Shown: positions 6,753 through 14,900 of the stretch, piece by piece
How the letters are laid out: the number at the start of each line of letters is the position of its first letter
Position numbering within the stretch: position 1 is the first letter of the stretch
Position numbers and translations under genes: made by a program
The notes under the pieces: generated by a model
The model's database searches: none
What the model was told of the DNA's origin: nothing
The model's input: the letters and a program-made list of their open reading frames with translations, nothing else
Assembly (NCBI GenBank): GCA_025360565.1
Contig: JANYBY010000061.1
Span: 1-45,140 of the forward strand
Direction: 5' to 3'
DNA from: Bacteroidota bacterium
GTDB lineage: Bacteria > Bacteroidota > Bacteroidia > B-17B0 > Aurantibacillaceae
DNA length: 45,140 nt

Positions 6753-9305
6753 TTAAGCACTTAACAACGCTATGCACTTATCAATTTCACGCACCAAATC
6801 GTTTATTTGTTTCTTCATTTGAGGTTTTTCTGTATCCCCGCCTGAATTAGATGCTAATATAACATTCTTCCTGTGATTATTCAAATCTGTAACATTAATA
6901 TTCTCACTATCAACCTGTTGCGATAAATTGCTAACCACATCATTCATTTTTAACAGCTGATCGGCCATTAATCCCTTCTCATTCAATAATCCAAATCTTT
7001 CTTCATTCAAAGATTCAATCTGTTGCAATAAGGTATCAATGTATTCTTTTTGTTTCGTTGATCTGGCTTCGTTTCTTACTAAAGCCACTTCAGTTTCTAA
7101 CCCTTTTATTTCGGCATTTAATTGACTTACTGTAGAATTTAAAGTACCGATGGTATTTTGCAATACATTTATTTCGGCCATCAGGTTATTTTTTTCGGTG
7201 CTTAGTATATCGTAATTATGTTGCAAAGCGGTTAATTGCTCACTTGAGTTGGCTGAACTTAACATTTGAATTTTTAAGTCCTCGATCTCGGCTTTTAACT
7301 GTGTAATTTCTTCAGTCATTGCCGCGTTGTTGGCTTCCAAATTTGTTACTTCAAAATTCTTCGAACTTAATAACGCTTTTAATTCATCAACTCGTCCTGC
7401 GCTTTGAGTGGTTGTTTCTTCTAGTTCAGTTTTTAATAGTGTAATTTCAGCTTCGTGCGCTTCAACTTTATCAGATGCAAGATCTATTTCGTTAATTAAA
7501 TTGGAATTTTCTGCCAGTAATTTTTGAAACTCTACATTTTGACTTTCAATTTGCAAAGTGGTAGTTGCGGTGATCTCGGCGCTTAATGCTTCAAAAGCAA
7601 TTTCTTTTTCGGTAAGTGTAGTTTTAAGTGCCGTTATTTCGTTTTGAAGTTCGTTTGTTTTAGCTTCAATAGTTTGTGATAGCGAATTTTCGGTGTCTGT
7701 TTTATAAGCGGAAAAAGCCAATTCTTTTTCAGAAACAGAAGCGTGCAACACATTTATTTCTGAATTTAAATTCTGAATAGATAACAAAGCGCTTTCTAAC
7801 TCAGTAGTTTTTGCTTCAATGGTTGATTCGGCAGTGGCTAAAGTATTATTAGTATTTTCAACAACAGAACCCAGGTTTTGAATTTCGTTGTTCAATGTTT
7901 CAATTTGAGCGTTCAATTCGTTTACTTGTTCAGATGATGATAGAGCTGAAGTTTGTTTAAAGCCTTCAAATTCAGAAGTAACAGTGTTTAATTTTTCAGT
8001 TTCTGATTTTAACAATGCATCAAGGCTTGTTAACTGACTATTAATAGCATCAATATTGGTAGTTTGAGCAGTTATTTGCGCGCTTAATTCGTTTATCTGA
8101 TTTTTAAAAGCCTCATTTTCTGATTGAACTTTTGTAAACTCTTCGGTCAGCTTTGAATTTTGATCGGTTGAATGAATTAAGGTATTTGAAAGTTTAGCTT
8201 CGTAATCGTTTTTTAAAGTTTCAATTTCGGATTGAAAACCTTCTTTTAAGGATTTGGTTTCTTCTATTGAAGATTCTCTTAGATCGTTTAACTCTTTTGT
8301 GTATTCGCCAACAATTTTTTGTTCTTTGTTCGAGAATTCCTGCGTTAACGCATCTAAGTGCGAAGTTAAATTATTGGTTAAAGTATTACGTTGCTCTTCT
8401 AATTCTAATTTTAAAGTGGAGATCTCGGTTTTGTATGTAAACTCAAGCGCTTCAATTTTTTGAGTATAGCTTTCTTCAAGATTGCTGATAGCAGAGTTGT
8501 GTGCTTTGGTTAAAGCTGCAATCTCGGTTTGCTGTGCCAATGTTAAGGAAGTGATTTCGTTTTCTTTAGCTTGAGTTAACGAAGTGATCTCGTTTTCTTT
8601 GGCTTGGGTTAAAGAAGTAATCTCACCTATGTGCTGATTTTTTGTGGCAGTAAGTTCGGCACTTGTTTCGGATGTAATCTTTTGAATTTGCGAAGTGTAT
8701 TCGGTTTTCAAAAAAGTAATTTCCTGTTGCTGTGCGCTTTTAAGGGCGTACACTTCCTGATTGTGTTTTTGCGATACAGCTTCTTCCTTATCAGCCCAAC
8801 CTGCGCTCAATTCGTTAACACGGTTTTCAAACTCTTCTTTTAAACCAATTTCTTTATAATGAATATTCGAACGCAATTCGCTTATTTCCGCTGAGTGTGC
8901 CTGTTTAGTTGACTCAAGCTCTTGACTCGCTTCAGACTTAAGGCTCTCAATTTTTTGTTCGTATAATTCCGCGATCGAATTCAATTCGGTTCTTAATGAA
9001 TCAATTTCAATCAGGCGAGCATCCACTTCTTCTTGTTTAGCGTGCAATTGATCTTTAATGGTGCCGCGTAATTCTTTAAAAGCAGCCAATTCACCTTTGT
9101 AATTGGTGTTGTCGCGTTCGGTAACAGTTAACTTTGTGTTTAAAACATCAATTGTTACCTGAAGGCGTTTGCAATCTTCGTCGCGCAAGATAAGTTGGTT
9201 ACGGTAATCGCTTAATGAGCGTTTTAGCGCAGTAAATTCCTTACGTAACGTTATATCGTTATCTAAAACTTGTTGCAATTCTGTTTTTAAATTTTCAGCA
9301 TTCAT
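6753..9305 (-). CDS. Very long coiled-coil protein with ZapB-like C-terminal motif, upstream of zapA
   Basis: An 850-residue protein with no signal peptide or membrane segment, almost wholly predicted coiled coil (heptads rich in E, K, Q, L, N, T and S, with very few Pro, Gly or aromatic residues). Residues about 227-260 are a tandem run of an 11-residue unit, ITSLTQAKENE. The last part is distinct: a break with SNSGGDTEKP, then KKQINDLVREIDKCIALLSA. From knowledge of the group, the gene directly before zapA in many Bacteroidota encodes a coiled-coil protein of about 95 residues ending in a near-identical INELVREIDKCIALL motif; this looks like the same gene grown about ninefold. A role as a division or nucleoid scaffold working with ZapA is inferred from position. 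BLAST-type hits to SMC or myosin tails would be compositional. Confidence 0.9.
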   Translation of the reverse strand: MNAENLKTELQQVLDNDITLRKEFTALKRSLSDYRNQLILRDEDCKRLQVTIDVLNTKLTVTERDNTNYKGELAAFKELRGTIKDQLHAKQEEVDARLIEIDSLRTELNSIAELYEQKIESLKSEASQELESTKQAHSAEISELRSNIHYKEIGLKEEFENRVNELSAGWADKEEAVSQKHNQEVYALKSAQQQEITFLKTEYTSQIQKITSETSAELTATKNQHIGEITSLTQAKENEITSLTQAKENEITSLTLAQQTEIAALTKAHNSAISNLEESYTQKIEALEFTYKTEISTLKLELEEQRNTLTNNLTSHLDALTQEFSNKEQKIVGEYTKELNDLRESSIEETKSLKEGFQSEIETLKNDYEAKLSNTLIHSTDQNSKLTEEFTKVQSENEAFKNQINELSAQITAQTTNIDAINSQLTSLDALLKSETEKLNTVTSEFEGFKQTSALSSSEQVNELNAQIETLNNEIQNLGSVVENTNNTLATAESTIEAKTTELESALLSIQNLNSEINVLHASVSEKELAFSAYKTDTENSLSQTIEAKTNELQNEITALKTTLTEKEIAFEALSAEITATTTLQIESQNVEFQKLLAENSNLINEIDLASDKVEAHEAEITLLKTELEETTTQSAGRVDELKALLSSKNFEVTNLEANNAAMTEEITQLKAEIEDLKIQMLSSANSSEQLTALQHNYDILSTEKNNLMAEINVLQNTIGTLNSTVSQLNAEIKGLETEVALVRNEARSTKQKEYIDTLLQQIESLNEERFGLLNEKGLMADQLLKMNDVVSNLSQQVDSENINVTDLNNHRKNVILASNSGGDTEKPQMKKQINDLVREIDKCIALLSA
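8525..8625 (-). repeat. 33-bp tandem repeat inside the coiled-coil gene
   Basis: About three copies of a 33-bp unit coding for ITSLTQAKENE or a variant follow each other. Nucleotide similarity between neighbouring copies is high, with synonymous changes such as TTAGCTTGAGTT against TTGGCTTGGGTT, which suggests recent in-frame duplication. Confidence 0.75.
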
Positions 9306-9825
9306 TGAAATACAATTTTAATTTTCATAAAAATACTTAGTCCTTCAGCTTCAATTACATATCAACCTCTATATAAGTAAACATTTAGTTGTTAATTAAG
9401 TTGAAGGTTATTAAAACACTTTTGTTAATTAAAAAAATACCTTGTAAGTCTTAATTCTATTGATAATGTAGCGTTTTTATGGCGAAAAAAAATCACTTTT
9501 TATGAAAAAATAAAAAGAAAACGAGAGATTTAAAAATCAAAAAATGGAGGGAAAAGAGGCGAATCAACTAAAAATTCTTCCGGAAAATTTAGATTGTCTT
9601 TACAAAAAATTAAGGATAGCATAATTTAAGAACGATGTTATGACGGAATAAAATACAGGTCGATAAATCACATTTTTTGCCAAAAAAATATCTTTTTTGA
9701 AACTTTTTACCCTTGTAAGCGTTATATAGTATGAAAGACAGAGAAAGAGCTAAAACCCCAATAATTGTTTAAAAATGAACGTTTTTTTCACTATATTTGC
9801 AAATTAACCAAAACACCCCGGAAGA
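9306..9825. other. 520-nt divergent spacer between the coiled-coil gene and rpoD
   Basis: No convincing gene. A 26-codon plus-strand frame from 9543 (begins MEGKEANQLK) has no supporting context. The spacer is AT-rich and must carry the promoters of both divergent genes; only the rpoD box (9792-9799) is recognisable. The region 9480-9770 may be a long regulatory zone, but I see no clear hairpin or riboswitch. Confidence 0.5.
9792..9799 (+). promoter_or_regulatory. -7 box TATATTTG of rpoD
   Basis: TATATTTG followed by C matches the Bacteroidota -7 consensus TAnnTTTG exactly, 26 nt before the rpoD ATG. The -33 TTG (9765-9767) is set 24 nt away, wider than usual, so the upstream half is uncertain. 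Confidence 0.5.
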
Positions 9826-10689
9826 ATGAGACAGCTTAAAATAACCAAATCGATAACCAACCGCGAAAGTGCTTCATTAGATAAATATCTTCAGGAAATT
9901 GGACGTGAGGAACTTATAACGGCCGAAGAAGAGGTAGTTTTAGCAAAAAAAATTAAAGATGGCGATCAATCTGCCCTAGAAAAATTAACCCGCGCTAATC
10001 TGCGTTTTGTGGTTTCGGTGGCAAAGCAATATCAAAATCAGGGTTTAAGTTTACCCGATCTTATTAACGAAGGAAATTTAGGTTTGATAAAAGCGGCAAA
10101 ACGTTTTGATGAGACCCGTGGATTTAAATTTATTTCTTATGCAGTATGGTGGATCCGTCAAAGTATTTTACAAGCTTTGGCTGAACAAAGCCGTATTGTG
10201 CGTTTACCTTTAAATCAAGTTGGTTCATTAAATAAAATAAATAAAGCTTACAGTAAATTGGAGCAGGAATTTGAGCGCGAGCCAAGTGCCGAAGAGTTAG
10301 CCGATATTTTAGATCTGCCTATAGATAAAGTTAGCGATACCATGAAAGTGAGCGGACGCCATGTAAGTATGGATGCCCCATTTGCAAATGGTGAAGAAAG
10401 TAGTTTATTGGATGTGTTGGTAAATTTAGATTCGCCTAAAGCCGATACAGGTTTAATGAACGAAAGTTTAAGCAAAGAAATTGACCGCGCATTAAGCACA
10501 TTAACCGAAAGAGAACGCGACGTAGTAAAATTATTTTTCGGAATTGGATTGAACCACGGTTTAACCTTAGAAGAAATTGGCGATAAATTTGATCTTACCC
10601 GCGAACGTGTACGTCAGATAAAAGAAAAAGCGATCCGTCGTTTACGCCACAGTAGCAGAAGCAAATTATTACAACAATATTTGGGCTAA
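9826..10689 (+). CDS. rpoD: Primary (housekeeping) RNA polymerase sigma factor, sigma-70 family
   Basis: A 287-residue sigma factor that brings RNA polymerase to housekeeping promoters. It begins [20 protein letters not shown], then region 1.2 ([19 protein letters not shown]), region 2 ([53 protein letters not shown]), region 3 ([20 protein letters not shown]) and region 4.2 with the -35-binding helix-turn-helix ([20 protein letters not shown]). Region 1.1 and the non-conserved insert of E. coli RpoD are absent, as is normal for Bacteroidota primary sigma factors, and the length fits that group. It is monocistronic, with a terminator just behind. Confidence 0.97.
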   Translation: MRQLKITKSITNRESASLDKYLQEIGREELITAEEEVVLAKKIKDGDQSALEKLTRANLRFVVSVAKQYQNQGLSLPDLINEGNLGLIKAAKRFDETRGFKFISYAVWWIRQSILQALAEQSRIVRLPLNQVGSLNKINKAYSKLEQEFEREPSAEELADILDLPIDKVSDTMKVSGRHVSMDAPFANGEESSLLDVLVNLDSPKADTGLMNESLSKEIDRALSTLTERERDVVKLFFGIGLNHGLTLEEIGDKFDLTRERVRQIKEKAIRRLRHSSRSKLLQQYLG

Positions 10690-10716
10690 GCCCTTCCTAA
10701 ATCTTCCCAAAGGGAA

Positions 10717-10752
10717 GGACTTGAACCCTCACAGAAATGCTGAGGGTTTTTT
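10717..10752. repeat. Direct repeat copy 1 (36 bp), tRNA T-arm-like on minus
   Basis: Identical over 36 nt to 10869-10904. Read on the minus strand it holds GAGGG-TTCAAGT-CCTTC, a complete tRNA-type T-arm (T-loop consensus TTCRANN; stem paired with one G-U). On the plus strand the same bases form a terminator. The flank 10703-10717 holds a small CTTCCC-AAA-GGGAAG hairpin. Confidence 0.75.
10724..10752 (+). terminator. Rho-independent terminator of rpoD, copy 1
   Basis: AACCCTCA (10724-10731) pairs with TGAGGGTT (10741-10748) around a 9-nt loop and is followed by a T-run to 10752. It is 35 nt after the rpoD stop. Confidence 0.85.
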
Positions 10753-10770
10753 GTTGTAGAAAAATCGGTA

Positions 10771-10816
10771 AAACCATCAAGGTTTTTCCAGACATAAATG
10801 AAAACCTTGAAGGTTT
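10771..10816. repeat. Inverted repeat AAACCATCAAGGTTTT / AAAACCTTGAAGGTTT
   Basis: Two 16-nt arms (10771-10786 and 10801-10816) are reverse complements with one mismatch, about 14 nt apart. This palindrome sits between the two copies of the terminator repeat and resembles short intergenic repeats common in Bacteroidota. Confidence 0.6.
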
Positions 10817-10868
10817 AAATGTGTTCATTGCTCACTATTGTTCCTGATCTGCCGCAGCGGAGAGGGGG

Positions 10869-10904
10869 GGACTTGAACCCTCACAGAAATGCTGAGGGTT
10901 TTTT
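10869..10904. repeat. Direct repeat copy 2, joined to a tRNA-Ser 3'-end-like sequence on minus
   Basis: Second copy of the 36-bp repeat, 152 nt after the first. On the minus strand the T-arm-like part (GAGGG-TTCAAGT-CCCCC) continues into CCTCTCC then G (about 10868-10857), which matches the acceptor 3' strand and discriminator base usual for tRNA-Ser. No matching 5' half (GGAGAGG, D-arm, anticodon) is present upstream, so this is a fragment and not a gene. Confidence 0.6.
10876..10904 (+). terminator. Rho-independent terminator, copy 2
   Basis: Same hairpin as copy 1: AACCCTCA (10876-10883) with TGAGGGTT (10893-10900) and a T-run to 10904. No gene ends between the copies, so it acts, if at all, as a back-up behind rpoD. 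Confidence 0.75.
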
Positions 10905-10973
10905 ATTTGTTGAAAAGTCTCGTTTGATAGAAGGTGGATTTAGGGTGAGGCTGCTTAACTTTACGCACTTAAA

Positions 10974-11927
10974 ATGAAATGGGTTAAAATAATAATTGCT
11001 GTCATAATTTCGATCGCCCTCGGATTGATCTTTTTGTACTCCGGATACAGCAAACTAACTCCGGTAATTGAAACCTTTGAATTTACATTCGTTGATGTTG
11101 GCATTGCCAACTGGTACACCGCGCCTGTTATTGCAAGGCTTTTGATCGGGCTCGAATTTTTTCTTGGATTTTTACTGATCATTAATTATAACCTCCGCAA
11201 ATTTGTTCTGCCTTTCACCATTAATTTATTATTGTTCTTTATTATTTATTTATTGATCCAGATCGCAGGCAATGGTAACACCGGCAATTGCGGATGCTTT
11301 GGCGAGCACGTAAGGATGACACCTTTAGAAGCGATCTTAAAGAACATGGCAATGATAGTTGCAGGCGGCGTGGTTTATTTTTTATTTGAAGGCTGGAAAG
11401 TGAAATACAATAAACTGTTTTTGAGTTTTATTTTTGTAAGTACGGTAGCGCTTCCGTTCATCTTTAATCCTATTGATTACGCTTACACATCAAACAATCT
11501 CGAAGAAAAAATAAACTATCCCTTAGAGCTTAATTTGCTTTACTCGCCTGAAGATACCTCGAAGGTGCAGGTGCCCAAGATTGATCTTAGAAAAGGAAAA
11601 CATGTGGTGGCATTTTTAAGTTTAAGCTGTCCGCATTGCCGCATTGCCGCAAAAAAATTCAGACTTATTAAAAAGGGCAACCCTAACATTTCTGTTTATT
11701 TTATTTTAAACGGTGATAGAGAAAAGTACGCGCCTTTTATTTTAGATACAAAAGCGGATAACATACCTTATTCGTATTGCAACGGCAAAACGTTTGTGCA
11801 GCTGGCTTCGGCACAATTGCCACGAATTTATTATTTAGATAATGGAGTAGTTGTAAAAAAAGTGGACTACTATGAATTGAATCAATACAGAATAGAAGAC
11901 TGGATGAAAACCGGTAAGCCTAATTAA
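10974..11927 (+). CDS. MauE/DoxX-like membrane protein fused to a thioredoxin-like domain
   Basis: A 317-residue protein. Residues 1-150 hold four membrane helices of the DoxX/MauE family (IISIALGLIFLYSGYSKLTP; GLEFFLGFLL), with the loop NTGNCGCFGEHVRMTPLEA that is typical of MauE-like proteins; a fifth helix is near 150-165. Residues about 205-317 look like a thioredoxin fold with CPHC (FLSLSCPHCRIAAKKF), the same redox motif length as DsbA. MauE helps form disulfides in methylamine dehydrogenase; in Bacteroidota such fusions are common and their substrates unknown. A weak -7 box (TAACTTTA, 10956-10963) lies 10 nt before the ATG. It converges with tamB, 4 nt apart. Confidence 0.88.
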   Translation: MKWVKIIIAVIISIALGLIFLYSGYSKLTPVIETFEFTFVDVGIANWYTAPVIARLLIGLEFFLGFLLIINYNLRKFVLPFTINLLLFFIIYLLIQIAGNGNTGNCGCFGEHVRMTPLEAILKNMAMIVAGGVVYFLFEGWKVKYNKLFLSFIFVSTVALPFIFNPIDYAYTSNNLEEKINYPLELNLLYSPEDTSKVQVPKIDLRKGKHVVAFLSLSCPHCRIAAKKFRLIKKGNPNISVYFILNGDREKYAPFILDTKADNIPYSYCNGKTFVQLASAQLPRIYYLDNGVVVKKVDYYELNQYRIEDWMKTGKPN

Positions 11928-11931
11928 TTTG

Positions 11932-14900
11932 TTAGTTTTGGTTCTTTCCCTTTTTCTTGAGTCTTTTAATATAGCGTGAAAATAACTGAGTAAAAGTTTC
12001 AAATTCTTCGCGGTAAAAAACCCCAATTCCCTGAGTAAACGGACCGCCTTTGGCTACCATTTGGGCGTTATCGTTGCTTTGGTTAAAGCCCTTTAATCGG
12101 TAGCGTCCGTCATCGGTAATTTTGTATTCAATATTCACGTCAATAATTCCGCTCGAGTTTCTGTTCGCGTTATTACCATTCACGCCAAAATTCCCGTCAA
12201 TTGAAACTTTATTATTAAATAATTGTTTACTCAAGGCAAGATCAACCGCATCGCCGCTTGTTTGTGAACCCGGGCGGTAATTTACACCAAGTTGAAGATC
12301 TTTTATTCCGGTTAAATTACCTACATAATTATTTAAAAACGAACTTACCTGATTGCTCAGCATTTCGCTGCCGGTGTTTGCAGCCGCGCTGCCCGCCGTT
12401 ACTCCGCCGCCGCTGCTACTGTATATTTGAGGTGTAACAAATGAGCGAAAAAGTAAAAATGAAAAGACCTGCCGGTTAAGTTCGGCTTCATCGCTTAATA
12501 CATTTGCTATCCTGGCCTTGGCCGTAGCATCAACAGTTGGCACTTCTATGCCAAAATCAATATTTGGCGCGAATAACTTCCCGCTTATTTTTAATTTGCA
12601 ATCTACCGGAAATCTTCCTTTGTACGCGGCAGTGGTATCATTTAACAATACCGCTACCGAAGCTTTTTGTTTATAGCTGGTAACAATATTTATTTCGGCC
12701 CCAAGCGGATCGCCGCTCCATGAAATACTGCTTCCGCCATCTATATCAAATTTTTTATTGATCACATTTTCAAGGGTAAAACGATAATCGCCGTTTGAAA
12801 TATAATAATCGCCTATCATTTCAAATTTGCCAAGGGTATTAATTTTTAAGGTGAGGTCACCAACGCCCGACACATTCAGCACATCTCCTGTTTTTTTATC
12901 AAGGATAATTTGCGCGGTCATGTTTGGATTAGCATGAATGATCATTTCTAAATTAAACCCGGTTATACTTTCGGCTTTTTTATTTTTTAGAGTGTCTTTT
13001 TTTACAAAATGAATAAAGTCCGACTCTTCAACGTCTGACGGGCCATCGAGAGGGAAATAAAATTTAGAACGTTTATCCATTTTATTATCAACACTCATGT
13101 AAATATTATTTAAAAAACCCCAAAGGCCAATTTTACCGGTGCCATAAAGTTTACCGTAAAAGGTTTTGTTTTCTTTTTCGGTGGTGTTAAGTACCATCAT
13201 ATTCTTATAACTTATATCATAGTCTAACTGCATTCGTTTAAAGTTGTTGTGAAATATGTTTCCATTGACGGTTCCTTGCGGAACGGCCTTAAGGCCAAGG
13301 CTTTTTTCGCGGAGCAAAAGATCAACAAAACGGATCTGATCGGGCATTATTTCCAGATCACCGGTAATATTGTAAGTTACATTTGTATAATCTACTTTAA
13401 TTTCGCTTGCGAATAATTTTAATTTTCCGTCGATCTTAATATTATCTGAGGTACCATGAATTTTTCCCGCCCCCGTTATCAGTCCGCTATTAATGGTAAC
13501 AATGCCTTCCAAAAGCGGGCCAAGTAATTTTAAATTAGCCGGCTCGGCTTTAAAATCAATATCAATGCTCTCTTCTTTTTTATCTAAAAAGTAATTCCCT
13601 TTAAACGAAATGTTTTTTGTCTGATTTCCATTCATGTCCGGCAAGCCTAAAGATGTATACCCATCCAAAAAAATATTTTTTTCGAGGGCATTGTAATTGG
13701 TTTTAAGTACAACTGTTCCAAGGGTATTATCATTTAATTTAAAATCCGAAAATGTAAGATCGCTCCCTGTTGCAAATGTTTTCGAATTAAAAACAGTTAC
13801 GCTGCCGTTTAATGTGCCTTGTAAATTCAGCTTTATAGCTTTTAAAATGGGATTAAATTGTGCAAGCAAAACCCTGTCAATTACAACTCCTAAATTACTA
13901 TTGGGTTTATCCGATAAAATGCCAGCAATGCCGATGCTTTGATTGCGACTTACAAACAATAACGGGTTAACGTTTATATTGCCGCTTGTATCAAACACCG
14001 CCGGATTGGTAATTGCTAATTTCCAGGTACTATCTTTTGCTGTTATAAAAAAATCGTCGAGATTTAAAGTTGCTTGACTATTGACGAATGAAATTTTTCC
14101 GGCAATTTTTCCGGAATTATTTGGCGCTACTTTATTGTTCCACTCTAAATTGTATTTTGTGTTCTGGTCTTTTGATACGAGGTACATAAAATAGTTTTCG
14201 AGCCTTATGCTATCGGTTACTTGAATGCCGCTACCTTTAAATACAAGGTTAATTTTATCTTTCTGAGAAAAAGATTCGATGGTGTTATTGTATAATTTTA
14301 CTGAGGCAAATTTTACAGTGTCGGATCTTAAATTAATATTAAAGAGGTTCTTAGAAGCGTCGAAATCGCCTGTTAAAACTGTATTGGGCGATACCATCAA
14401 AGCTTTTACAAAAAGTTCGCTAAACACATTAAATTTTTTAACATTGAGCTTAAACTTAAAAGCGTCGGTGTATACTACTTTGCCTTTATTTTTTGTAAAA
14501 AAGGCCGGGTAGTATGAACTTAGGAATTGGTTAAAGGCGGCAGGGATATTGGTTAGATTGAAACGCCCATCGGCTGTTAAATTAAAATAATTTGAGTTGA
14601 GCACTATTTTTTTGTCAATCTCAGATTGGTTCAGATTTAAATCGAGTGTGCTGAATTTAAATTCCTTTTCCGAATTTTTATAGTGCGTATCGTCAAAATT
14701 AAGTGTTCCGCTAATGTTGTTGAGGTTGTTGCCTTTTAAAGTAATTAAGATCTGGGTAGAGATAGTTGCTTCGTCTTTTGTAAAGTTTAATTTTTTAAGA
14801 TTTATTTTGTTAATGGTTGAAATAAAATCCATTTCGGGGATCTTATTTTTAAAACTAATATTGCCGTTAAAATCAAAATTCGCGTTGGGATCTTTACTAA

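Noticed and set aside
10849-10904. A real tRNA-Ser gene
   Set aside because: Only T-arm and acceptor 3' strand are present on the minus strand; no D-arm, anticodon arm or 5' GGAGAGG is found upstream.
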